From: JAGNZR01 sp051659505
GTDB taxonomy: Bacteria; Fusobacteriota; Fusobacteriia; Fusobacteriales; Fusobacteriaceae
Assembly (NCBI GenBank): GCA_051659505.1
Contig: JBOFOQ010000033.1
Span: forward strand, 4,573-68,572
Length of the DNA: 64,000 nt
Reading direction: 5' to 3'
This document shows, one piece after another, positions 1 through 7,238 of this stretch (positions within the stretch are counted from its first letter, which is position 1; every line of letters begins with the position of its first letter). The notes under the pieces are model-generated. The model saw only the letters and a program-made list of their open reading frames with translations. It was not told the origin of the DNA and made no database searches. The position numbers and the translations under genes were made by a program.

Positions 1-1682
1 TAGATATAGGAGCAGCGATAAAAGTAATTTATCAAATTGTAGGTATATATGAGGAAGAAAAACCAATACTCAAAGATACTAATTCAAAATTTTTAAACAT
101 TGCATATTTTGAAGCGATTCCTATAGGAACTCTTGAAAAAAATAAATTTGAATTTGGGATAACATCATATCCTATGATATCTGATAATGTCTTTATGATT
201 TCCAATAAAGAATTTGATATAATTTTAGAGATAGAAAAATTAAACAAGTTTTCTATAAAAATTGGAGAATTATCAAATAGAGAAGGGTATTCTCCAGAAC
301 TTAAAATAGATAATTTTTTAACAACTCATTGCAGCATATTGGGAAATACTGGCTCAGGAAAATCAACAACAATAAAAAGAATTTTATTGGAAATTGAAAA
401 AAAAATAGAAACAAAATTATTAGATGTTAAAAAGATAAATTTCTATATTTTTGATGTTCATGGAGAATACAAAGAACTTTTAAAGGAGGAGTATTGTAAT
501 TACACAAATGTACAAGAGATGGCAATTCCATTAGAAGAATTAGAGCTTTTAGATTGGATAAATCTAATTATTCCGTCCTTAGGTGTACAGCTACCAGTGA
601 TAATAAATGCTTTAAGACTAGGAGAACTATTAGAAAATAAAGCTGATTCGGGAGAAATTACTTTTAGAAAAAAAATATTAGTTTTTTGTGCCTTAACATT
701 ATACAAAAGTCAGCAGATAGATGCAGGGACCAAAAGACAAAAAATAATGGGTCTATTGGGTGAGGTTAATGATCTAGATATAAATGCACAGTTAAAAAAT
801 TATAGTTCACAGTATGCAAATTTTTCTCAACCTAAAGAGGAAGCTGAGTTTTTAGAGAGTACAAAGAATTATATAGAAAAAGATTCAACTAATTTAGAAA
901 ACTTTATGACTGAAATATATGAAAAGATGGCAGATAATTTAGGAAGAGTAAAAAAAATAAGCACTTTAGAAAAAGCAGTAGATTTAATTTTTTATCTTGA
1001 AGAATCTAAAGGAAACAATCAGATAAGAGGTCATTGCGCAACACTAATGACCAGACTTAATTCTTTAAAAATAAAGTATGATCGTACATTGTTTTCAGAT
1101 GATGAAACTAAAAAAACAAAATTTCAAAAATTTCAAAAAAATACAGAAAAATCTTTTGAAATACTAGATTGCTCATCTTTTGATGATATGGATTTATTGT
1201 TTTTTACTAGTTTTATTTTAAGAAAAACACTTGATGATGAAAAAAAAAATAGAACAGAAAATATGAAGCATTTTATTTTTGATGAAGCTCATAGATATAT
1301 AAGTGAAGAAAAAAATTCGCTATATAATGCAGCAGAGATATTTGAGAAAATATCAAAAGAAGGAAGAAAATTTGGAGTTTTTATGATTTTAGCAAGTCAA
1401 CGTGTATCAGAACTTTCAAAAACAGTTCTTTCACAATGCAACAACTTTTTTTTGCATAGAATGAGAAGTAATGTAGATTTAGAACAAATAAGAAAAAGTG
1501 TTCCTTTTGTAACTGATTCACAAATTCAGCGTCTATCATTTTTGAGAACAGGTCATGTATTAGCAGTTGGTGAAGCATTTAATATTCCATTAGAGATAAA
1601 AGTAACAGGAGAAAAAGCCTGTCATTCCTCATCAACACTAAAACCTAGTGAAGTATGGTTAAAAAAAGAGATGGAAGAATAA
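1..1682 (+). CDS. HerA-type P-loop ATPase (DUF87/HAS-barrel), 5' partial
   Basis: The open frame is already running at base 3 with no stop, so the true start lies outside the window; about 559 codons are visible. The first ATG inside the window (174) falls in the middle of the N-terminal barrel-like region and is not a likely start. A Walker A motif (GNTGSGKST) lies at about 345-372 and a Walker B motif (FIFDEAH) at about 1275-1297, followed by ASQR and a conserved-looking HRMRS stretch typical of the HerA/FtsK-like hexameric translocase fold. HerA ATPases pump DNA and usually work with a nuclease or SIR2-type partner; stand-alone bacterial versions are often defence components. The partner would be upstream, outside the window. 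Downstream is a terminator and then a degraded toxin-antitoxin pair, which fits a defence region. The family call is firm; the defence role is inference. Confidence 0.8.
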   Translation, partial: DIGAAIKVIYQIVGIYEEEKPILKDTNSKFLNIAYFEAIPIGTLEKNKFEFGITSYPMISDNVFMISNKEFDIILEIEKLNKFSIKIGELSNREGYSPELKIDNFLTTHCSILGNTGSGKSTTIKRILLEIEKKIETKLLDVKKINFYIFDVHGEYKELLKEEYCNYTNVQEMAIPLEELELLDWINLIIPSLGVQLPVIINALRLGELLENKADSGEITFRKKILVFCALTLYKSQQIDAGTKRQKIMGLLGEVNDLDINAQLKNYSSQYANFSQPKEEAEFLESTKNYIEKDSTNLENFMTEIYEKMADNLGRVKKISTLEKAVDLIFYLEESKGNNQIRGHCATLMTRLNSLKIKYDRTLFSDDETKKTKFQKFQKNTEKSFEILDCSSFDDMDLLFFTSFILRKTLDDEKKNRTENMKHFIFDEAHRYISEEKNSLYNAAEIFEKISKEGRKFGVFMILASQRVSELSKTVLSQCNNFFLHRMRSNVDLEQIRKSVPFVTDSQIQRLSFLRTGHVLAVGEAFNIPLEIKVTGEKACHSSSTLKPSEVWLKKEMEE

Positions 1683-1800
1683 AAAAATCAAATTGACGTA
1701 TTGATAAATTTAAGAATTATAAAAATATAGACTTTTCAATTAATAAAATAGTAATTTATTCGACAAAATTATCAAAAAAATAAAAAAATCATACAAAAAT

Positions 1801-1836
1801 AGAGGGAATTTCTGAAATAAGATTTCCCTCTTTTTT
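1801..1836 (+). terminator. Rho-independent terminator after the HerA-type gene
   Basis: AGAGGGAATT (1801-1810) pairs with ATTTCCCTCT (1822-1831) and is followed by a run of T, 120 bases after the HerA stop codon. Confidence 0.75.
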
Positions 1837-1859
1837 ATGGCATGATTATTTTTTTATCA

Positions 1860-2077
1860 CTAATCCGTTTTTAATTTAGGTTTAAAAGATAAATGTAATT
1901 CCAAACCTAATCCATCAGCAATTCTTTTGATAAAATCTAAACTAGGGTTTAAAGTCCCTTTTCCATTCGTGATTTTATTACTGCTGATATAAGTTCATAC
2001 TCAGGTGTTATTTTATCATATTCAGCTTTCAATTCAGGTTTTTTTAATTGTTCTTCTAAATAATTTTCAAATTTCAT
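1860..2077 (-). pseudogene. Remnant of a HigA/XRE-type antitoxin gene
   Basis: The ATG at 2077 begins MKFENYLEEQLKKPELKAEY, a typical start of XRE antitoxins paired with Gp49-like toxins. The frame stops after about 42 codons. In another frame, ISSNKITNGKGTLNPSLDFI and then KRIADGLGLELHLSF continue to the TAG at 1862-1860; this is the typical end of the helix-turn-helix and C-terminal tail of the same family. The join between ITPEYELI and ISSNKI lacks the middle of the HTH, so an internal deletion with a frame change has destroyed the gene. A Shine-Dalgarno AAGGAGG sits just upstream, inside the toxin remnant. Family call from sequence pattern; no search was possible. Confidence 0.7.
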
Positions 2078-2202
2078 TTTGAAACCTCCTTCCATAACTT
2101 TTACTGTATTCAATAGCTTTTTCTAATTCTTTCATAGGAGTTTTTTTGATAAATCTATTTGTTAATATAATTTTCTTTCTCATAAAAATTTGTTTCAAAC
2201 AT
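2067..2202 (-). pseudogene. Remnant of a HigB/Gp49-like (RelE superfamily) toxin gene
   Basis: The ATG at 2202, preceded by GAAAGGAG, reads MFETNFYEKENYINK and stops. Another frame then gives LTNRFIKKTPMKELEKAIEY and ends at TGA 2069-2067, overlapping the antitoxin start. 'RFIKKTP' followed by KxExxKA is the hallmark C-terminal segment of Gp49-like toxins. The central part that would make the catalytic fold, roughly 50-60 residues, is missing. Toxin-first order and overlap with the antitoxin match a higBA operon. Not functional as it stands. Confidence 0.68.
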
Positions 2203-2221
2203 ATAGAATCTGCTCCTTTCA

Positions 2222-2250
2222 ATTATATGTCATATAAGACATACAAGTAA
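2222..2250 (-). promoter_or_regulatory. Relic promoter and operator of the degraded TA operon
   Basis: On the minus strand a TATAAT box (2227-2222) overlaps a perfect 6-bp inverted repeat, TATGTC-ATATAA-GACATA (2226-2243), about 20 bases upstream of the toxin start codon. This is the expected place for an autorepressing antitoxin to bind. TTTACT about 18 bases upstream may serve as the -35. Confidence 0.5.
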
Positions 2251-2285
2251 AGCTTATTTTTTATTTTTTAAATAAACGATAAATT

Positions 2286-2340
2286 GGGTTCAGAACTAAT
2301 AAAATATATATACGGAAAAAAATAATATAGAACAACATAA
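2286..2340 (+). repeat. Left copy of a diverged direct repeat flanking the beta-glucoside cluster
   Basis: This stretch aligns to 12988-13044 in the same orientation with about 85 percent identity by eye; the shared core ATATATATACGGAAAAAA is followed by TAAT-A-AGAACAA. In this copy a frame reads SELIKYIYGKK and then stop; the right copy reads a longer C-terminal fragment ending in YIYGKNNTEQN. Both copies run straight into a hairpin terminator. Most likely both are the 3' end of the same kind of gene, unrecognised here. Confidence 0.6.
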
Positions 2341-2382
2341 AAAAATGGATAAAATTAAACTAACTAAATTTTATCCATTTTT
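2341..2382. terminator. Bidirectional terminator hairpin
   Basis: AAAAATGGATAAAATT (2341-2356) pairs perfectly with AATTTTATCCATTTTT (2367-2382). A/T tails on both sides allow it to end transcription from the left-hand fragment and, on the minus strand, from the sugar transport operon. Confidence 0.75.
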
Positions 2383-2528
2383 ATATTTCACTTCTAAAAC
2401 CTCCTAAAATAAGTAATTTTTACAATACTACTCTATAAATAAGGGGTTTATCAATAAATTTAAAAAATAAATCTATAAATTTTTTTTAGTTTATCTAAAA
2501 GTGACTTAAGTAATTTACATCTTGCAAT

Positions 2529-3359
2529 TTATTCTTTCACTGCCCCTGCTGAAACGCTGGTAATTATATATTTAGAAAAGAAAATATATGCTAGCATAAT
2601 TGGTAAAATTGAAGTTGCAATTGCTAGATATGATGCCCCCATATTTAGAGTAATATCTACTGCCCCTTTTAAATACCCCATAAGAAGAGGTAAAGTAAAT
2701 TTTTCTGGAGATAATAGAATTACAAGTGGAAGAAGATAACTATTCCAAGAGCCTATAAATGTAAAGATTCCATTTGTTGCTATTCCTGGAAGCATTATAG
2801 GAACTACAATTTTATGAAATATTTGTAATTCACTAGCTCCGTCTATTCTTGCGGCTTCTACTATAGACATAGATAATACAGAGATTAAATATTGTCTAAG
2901 AAAAAATACGGCAAATGGACTAGCTATTGCGGGAATTATTAAAGGTAAATAAGAATCCACCAATCCCATTGCTGTTATAAGTTCATAAAACCCTATTAAT
3001 CCAAGTTGTCCAGGAACCATCATTAAAGACAGTATTGTTCCTAGGATTATTTTTTTACCTTTAAAATTATAAACAACAAATGAATATGCTGTTAAGGCTG
3101 AAAAATAAGATGATAAAAGTGTTACTGACACTGATATAAATATACTATTTCTCAGACCTTTAAAAAGGTCAAAATAAACTTTTATTTGTTTCCAATTGCT
3201 CATAAGGGAGTCTCCTGGAACAAATGAAAATCCTGTTATAATCTCTAGACTTGAACGAGTAGAATTAATCATAACCATATAAAATGGGAGAATACAAATA
3301 ACTACTAGCAATGCTAAAGCTATGTATAATAAAATTTTATTTATTTTATCTTTTTTCAT
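2529..3359 (-). CDS. Carbohydrate ABC transporter permease, MalG/CUT1 type
   Basis: Inner-membrane permease of 276 residues, the usual length for the MalG partner of CUT1 sugar importers. It has an N-terminal transmembrane helix (residues about 8-30) and several further hydrophobic segments. The EAA loop that docks the ATPase reads EAARIDGASELQIFHKIVVP at about residues 190-209. It follows the MalF-type permease by one base and is last in the minus-strand operon SBP-permease-permease. The ATPase subunit is not encoded here and must be shared from elsewhere, as is common for CUT1 systems using an MsmK-type ATPase. The substrate is inferred from neighbours to be a beta-glucoside or short beta-glucan. 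Confidence 0.93.
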   Translation of the reverse strand: MKKDKINKILLYIALALLVVICILPFYMVMINSTRSSLEIITGFSFVPGDSLMSNWKQIKVYFDLFKGLRNSIFISVSVTLLSSYFSALTAYSFVVYNFKGKKIILGTILSLMMVPGQLGLIGFYELITAMGLVDSYLPLIIPAIASPFAVFFLRQYLISVLSMSIVEAARIDGASELQIFHKIVVPIMLPGIATNGIFTFIGSWNSYLLPLVILLSPEKFTLPLLMGYLKGAVDITLNMGASYLAIATSILPIMLAYIFFSKYIITSVSAGAVKE

Positions 3360-3360
3360 T

Positions 3361-4263
3361 TTAATTTCTACCTTCCTTCTCTTTTTTATTCATAAATCTG
3401 AATAATAATAATGAGAATCCTATGATTATAAAGAATATTCCATATGCTATTGCAGCAGCATATCCAACATTATTATATTTAAACATTGTATTATACAGGT
3501 ACATAACCATTGTATTTAAAGAACCACTTGGTGCTCCTATTCCATCTGTTATTAAGAATGGAAGATCAAATATCTGTAATCCTCCGATCAAAGATGTAAC
3601 TCCAACATAGATTAGAACTGGTTTAAGTAAAGGGATAGTTATATATCTTAAAACTTGCCATCTAGAGGCTCCGTCAATATCTGCAGCTTCAAAGTAATCT
3701 TTAGATATTCCTTGAACTCCAGCCATTAAAACTATAAATGAATTACCAAACCACATCCATGCACCTATAAGAGATACGATAACTATAGCACTGGTAGGTT
3801 CTCCAAACCAATTAACAGGTTGATTTATTAAGCCTAATTTTAAAAGCATTTGATTAATTGGACCATATTGCCAATCTAATAATCTTTGAAATAATAATGC
3901 AACTGATGCAGTTGCTATTAAATTAGGTAAAAAGAAAATAGCACGATAAAAACTTAATCCTCTTACCTTATAACGAATATCACTAAAAATTATTGTTAAA
4001 CCAAGTGCCATTCCAAGCTGAATAACGATATTTAGTCCCCACATCTTTAAAGTGTTAAAAAATGATTGAATAAACATATTATCCGAAGTTAATCTTGAAT
4101 AATTTTGGAATCCTATAAATGTAGCTTCCCCATAACCTCTAAAGTTTGTAAAACTTAGATATAGTGTTCTTAATATTGGATAGATATTAAACATTAGATA
4201 AACTATTAAGAATGGCAGTATAAATAAAATTCCATATTTACTTAATTTTTTATTGCATTCCAT
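3361..4263 (-). CDS. Carbohydrate ABC transporter permease, MalF/CUT1 type
   Basis: Inner-membrane permease of 300 residues with six predicted hydrophobic segments. The EAA loop EAADIDGASRWQVLRYITIP (about residues 190-209) marks the contact site for the ATPase. The opening KYGILFILPFLIVYLMFNIYP is typical of MalF-like CUT1 proteins that lack the large periplasmic domain. It lies between the binding-protein gene (27 bases upstream) and the second permease (one base downstream), so the three are one transcription unit. Sequence shows a sugar importer; specificity for beta-linked glucosides is inferred from the glycosidases in the cluster. Confidence 0.93.
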   Translation of the reverse strand: MECNKKLSKYGILFILPFLIVYLMFNIYPILRTLYLSFTNFRGYGEATFIGFQNYSRLTSDNMFIQSFFNTLKMWGLNIVIQLGMALGLTIIFSDIRYKVRGLSFYRAIFFLPNLIATASVALLFQRLLDWQYGPINQMLLKLGLINQPVNWFGEPTSAIVIVSLIGAWMWFGNSFIVLMAGVQGISKDYFEAADIDGASRWQVLRYITIPLLKPVLIYVGVTSLIGGLQIFDLPFLITDGIGAPSGSLNTMVMYLYNTMFKYNNVGYAAAIAYGIFFIIIGFSLLLFRFMNKKEKEGRN

Positions 4264-4290
4264 GAACCAGTTCCCCCTGTTAAAAATTTC

Positions 4291-5604
4291 TTATTTGTTT
4301 TCTGGAACTTTTAATTCAGGATAAATTGTTTTAACATTACGATAAAACTCTTTTATAGCTAAATCTTTGCTCATTTTTCCTTCTTGATAAGCTCCTACTG
4401 CTTGTATGAAATACTTCTCTATTTCTCTGTCATATTTTGAAACTTTAGAATAATCAACTTTTTTAGCTTGCTCTGCCCAAAATTCAAAAGTTTTTTGTCC
4501 GCCTAAATATTCATTTTTTTTATCTTTCATTTTTTCTAAAACAGGTAAATAAGCAACAACATCTCCTCTTGATTCAGCCCACCAAGTAAGTGTCTCTTCA
4601 TTTAAAGTTGTGAATTTCAAGAATTCCCATGCTGAAATTTTATTTTTACTGTTTTTATTTATTCCTACAAAAGTTCCACCCCAAACATATGGATTAGGAC
4701 CTGTTGTTACGCCCCAGTTTCCAGCCATGTCCTTTCCACTATTACGGAAGAATATCATTCCCCAAGTAGGAAGGGTATAACTAAATATTTCAACTGTTTC
4801 ATCTTTTTTTTCAGCATTATATGGAATTGGTCCGTTCATACCAGCAAACCATCCTGGACTCCATTCACTTGCAAATGCAACTTCCTTATTGTCATATATT
4901 TGTTTTGTAATATCAAAATAATCGATTCTATTTTTACTTAGTGTTACATCATTATTTATTACCCAAGGTGTCATCTCTTCACCCATTGAAAAATATCTTA
5001 AGCTTCCTGTATCTGGAAATATTTTTATTCCATGTTTGTTTAGTTCAGTTGCTGTTTCTTTTATTTTAGTGAGAGATGAAAACTTTTCACCTACAAATGC
5101 AGAATCATCATTTCCCCAAATCTTTTTAGCTAAATCACGACGATAGTATATTCCACCAGGAGTTGTTTGATAAGCTAACATTCTCAAAACTTTATTCTGA
5201 TCTAATCCTACTTCATAAACATAATCAACAATTTTATCTTTATGCTCATCTGCGTTATAAGGATCTTGAGAAAGGTCTTCAAGATATCCTGCTTCATAAA
5301 ATGGAATTATCCAATCTGCTTCTCCTACTAAAATATCAGGAACGGCTGATTTACCTCTTAAAGCACTGTTTGCTTTTACCGCGTAATCACTTGCTTCTAT
5401 GATAACAACCTCTACTTCTCTATCTTTGTATAATTCTTTATATTTTTCTGCCATAAACTTTAAATCCTCGTTAAAAGTCCATACAATTATTTTATTATTT
5501 CCATCATCATTTGAAACAACAGTTTTATCTTTTCCGCCACAAGCTGTAAAAATAAATATCATTAATGTTAAAGTTAGTGTTGAGAATATTTTATTAAATT
5601 TCAT
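4291..5604 (-). CDS. Extracellular solute-binding lipoprotein of the sugar ABC importer
   Basis: Protein of 437 residues with a lipoprotein signal peptide ending in a lipobox-like IFTAC (Cys about residue 22), so it should be anchored in the inner membrane facing the periplasm. The body has the family 1 binding-protein layout, with conserved-looking stretches such as TPGGIYYRRDL and WGGTFVGINKNSKNKISAWE. It captures the sugar and delivers it to the two permeases encoded downstream. A LacI-type operator lies 44 bases upstream of the start codon between likely -10 and -35 elements, so expression should respond to the repressor encoded at 11752-12747. RBS AAGGAGATAA. Confidence 0.92.
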   Translation of the reverse strand: MKFNKIFSTLTLTLMIFIFTACGGKDKTVVSNDDGNNKIIVWTFNEDLKFMAEKYKELYKDREVEVVIIEASDYAVKANSALRGKSAVPDILVGEADWIIPFYEAGYLEDLSQDPYNADEHKDKIVDYVYEVGLDQNKVLRMLAYQTTPGGIYYRRDLAKKIWGNDDSAFVGEKFSSLTKIKETATELNKHGIKIFPDTGSLRYFSMGEEMTPWVINNDVTLSKNRIDYFDITKQIYDNKEVAFASEWSPGWFAGMNGPIPYNAEKKDETVEIFSYTLPTWGMIFFRNSGKDMAGNWGVTTGPNPYVWGGTFVGINKNSKNKISAWEFLKFTTLNEETLTWWAESRGDVVAYLPVLEKMKDKKNEYLGGQKTFEFWAEQAKKVDYSKVSKYDREIEKYFIQAVGAYQEGKMSKDLAIKEFYRNVKTIYPELKVPENK

Positions 5605-5637
5605 TTTATTATCTCCTTTAATTTAATTTATGAGAAT

Positions 5638-5666
5638 AGTATATTTAAAAACCGGTTTCTATTCTT
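5638..5666 (-). promoter_or_regulatory. LacI-family operator and promoter of the ABC transporter operon
   Basis: The palindrome AAACCGGTTT (5648-5657) sits just upstream of a TATACT -10 box (5643-5638, minus strand); only a poor -35 is visible near 5661-5666. A repressor here would cover the space between the two promoter elements. The same core occurs before the porin gene and, in a related form, before the LacI gene. Confidence 0.7.
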
Positions 5667-5677
5667 TATTAAGAACA

Positions 5678-7102
5678 TTAAAACCAAATTGACATTTGAA
5701 ATCCTGCAACGATATCATCTTCTATTACACTCTTTGCCTCATTACTTTTTTCTTTTTTTGATAGATCTTCATTGTAATAAGTAACATAAGCTCTTATAGC
5801 TGTTTCAGCAACTCCAAAGTTTAATTTCAACTGAGGTCCTGCTGATATTTTCCAGATTGTTTTTTCTATTTCATTCTCGTTATAATTCTTTGCGTTTACG
5901 AAAGCTATACCAGATTCAAGCCAAAGATCTAAATATGGATTTACAGCATATGAAGGTCTCACTGAGAATCCTAATTCACTTTGTTCTTTTAAATGATCAG
6001 ATTTTTTTACAGCTGCTAAATTTGTTATATTGTGTTCTCTTGCATCTATATTATCTGATGCTGCAAATCTTAATGCGGTCATGATAGATAACTTTTCTGT
6101 TATATTAGTTCCGCCTCCTGTACCTATTTGAAATGCTTTTGAGTCTTCGTGTGCTAGCATATTTCCATAAGTATTTAATCTTCCTAATCCAGAACCACCT
6201 AAAAGACCAGTACCAAACTGAACATAGTGTTGTCCCCAACCTTTTATTCCATAATAATTTTTAGGATTAAAATACAAACCTAAATATATTCCGTCGTTAG
6301 CTGTTTCTCTACTATAAATTTCTTTTGCACTATTATCAGGGTCAAGACCAAATAACTTATCTGAATCATGATCTGCTGCATTTGCATACATAGTTTCAAA
6401 AGTAAAGTTATTAATTTCATATGTAATTTTTAGTGCTCTTACAGAATCAGAGCTTTCTGTATCTGCGTTTGATACAGGGATAAAACCAAAGCTATCTAGA
6501 GATGGTCTATAATAACTATCTTGTTTATCTTCAAATTCTGCAGTTAAATAAGCTAGTCCTAATTTTCCAGTTCCTAATTTAATTTTATCAATTCCTAATC
6601 CTACTGCATCTATATCTTGATAGAAATAATCCGTCATATCTACAGCTCTGTTTCCCCATCCTTGTTTTCCTGCTGTTATTACAGAATCTTTAAATATCCC
6701 TGAAAAACCTGGGATTTTACCCATTTCTATTTTAGCTTGTGTTAAATTTATATCAGAACTAATATCTAAAGAATTATTCCAGTTATCTAATCCGATAACA
6801 AATTTTGCCCATGCACCGTTATCTAATCTAAATGTATTTGAAAAATTAAATTCTGTAAATGAATCGTACTCATTTCCCAACCTACCTATAAGATTTTTAT
6901 TTTTATCTCCAACTTTTTTAAAGCTTTCGTCTAAGTTTCCATCAGAACCTGTTCTAAAATATCCATGAAACTCAAAAGAATCAAATTGCTTACCTATATT
7001 TGTAGGTTCGACTTTTACTTCTTTAACCTCTAATTCTGAATTAGCGAAAACTGTTGAACCAAAAATAAGAATGCTAAATAAACCAAACATTATTTTTTTC
7101 AT
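5678..7102 (-). CDS. LamB-type carbohydrate porin (maltoporin family)
   Basis: Outer-membrane beta-barrel for sugar diffusion. The start chosen is the ATG at 7102, preceded by AGGGGG; an in-frame start at 7153 would put the first codons across the operator. A signal peptide (MKKIMFGLFSILIFGSTVFA) is followed by a mature protein beginning SELEVKEV. FEFHGYFRTGSDG and GRLGNEYDSFTEFNF early in the mature chain are LamB signatures, and the protein ends in the aromatic residues IWF expected of a barrel sorted by BAM. Length (474 residues) fits the family. Its presence shows that the cell has an outer membrane. It has its own promoter and operator, so it is regulated with, but transcribed separately from, the ABC genes. 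Confidence 0.88.
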   Translation of the reverse strand: MKKIMFGLFSILIFGSTVFANSELEVKEVKVEPTNIGKQFDSFEFHGYFRTGSDGNLDESFKKVGDKNKNLIGRLGNEYDSFTEFNFSNTFRLDNGAWAKFVIGLDNWNNSLDISSDINLTQAKIEMGKIPGFSGIFKDSVITAGKQGWGNRAVDMTDYFYQDIDAVGLGIDKIKLGTGKLGLAYLTAEFEDKQDSYYRPSLDSFGFIPVSNADTESSDSVRALKITYEINNFTFETMYANAADHDSDKLFGLDPDNSAKEIYSRETANDGIYLGLYFNPKNYYGIKGWGQHYVQFGTGLLGGSGLGRLNTYGNMLAHEDSKAFQIGTGGGTNITEKLSIMTALRFAASDNIDAREHNITNLAAVKKSDHLKEQSELGFSVRPSYAVNPYLDLWLESGIAFVNAKNYNENEIEKTIWKISAGPQLKLNFGVAETAIRAYVTYYNEDLSKKEKSNEAKSVIEDDIVAGFQMSIWF

Positions 7103-7128
7103 TTTAAAATCCCCCTGAATATTTATTA

Positions 7129-7187
7129 AGAAACCGGTTTCTAAAAACTGCATATTTTATATTACAATTTTTATTCTCTTTTGTCAA
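7129..7187 (-). promoter_or_regulatory. Promoter and LacI-family operator of the porin gene
   Basis: On the minus strand TTGACA (7187-7182) and TAATAT (7164-7159) are separated by exactly 17 bases. The perfect palindrome AGAAACCGGTTTCT (7129-7142) lies just past the likely start of transcription, where a bound repressor would block elongation or promoter escape. Confidence 0.82.
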
Positions 7188-7238
7188 TTTATTTTTATGT
7201 TTCATTTGAAAACTTTTAAATCTATTTCTAAACCTTTT

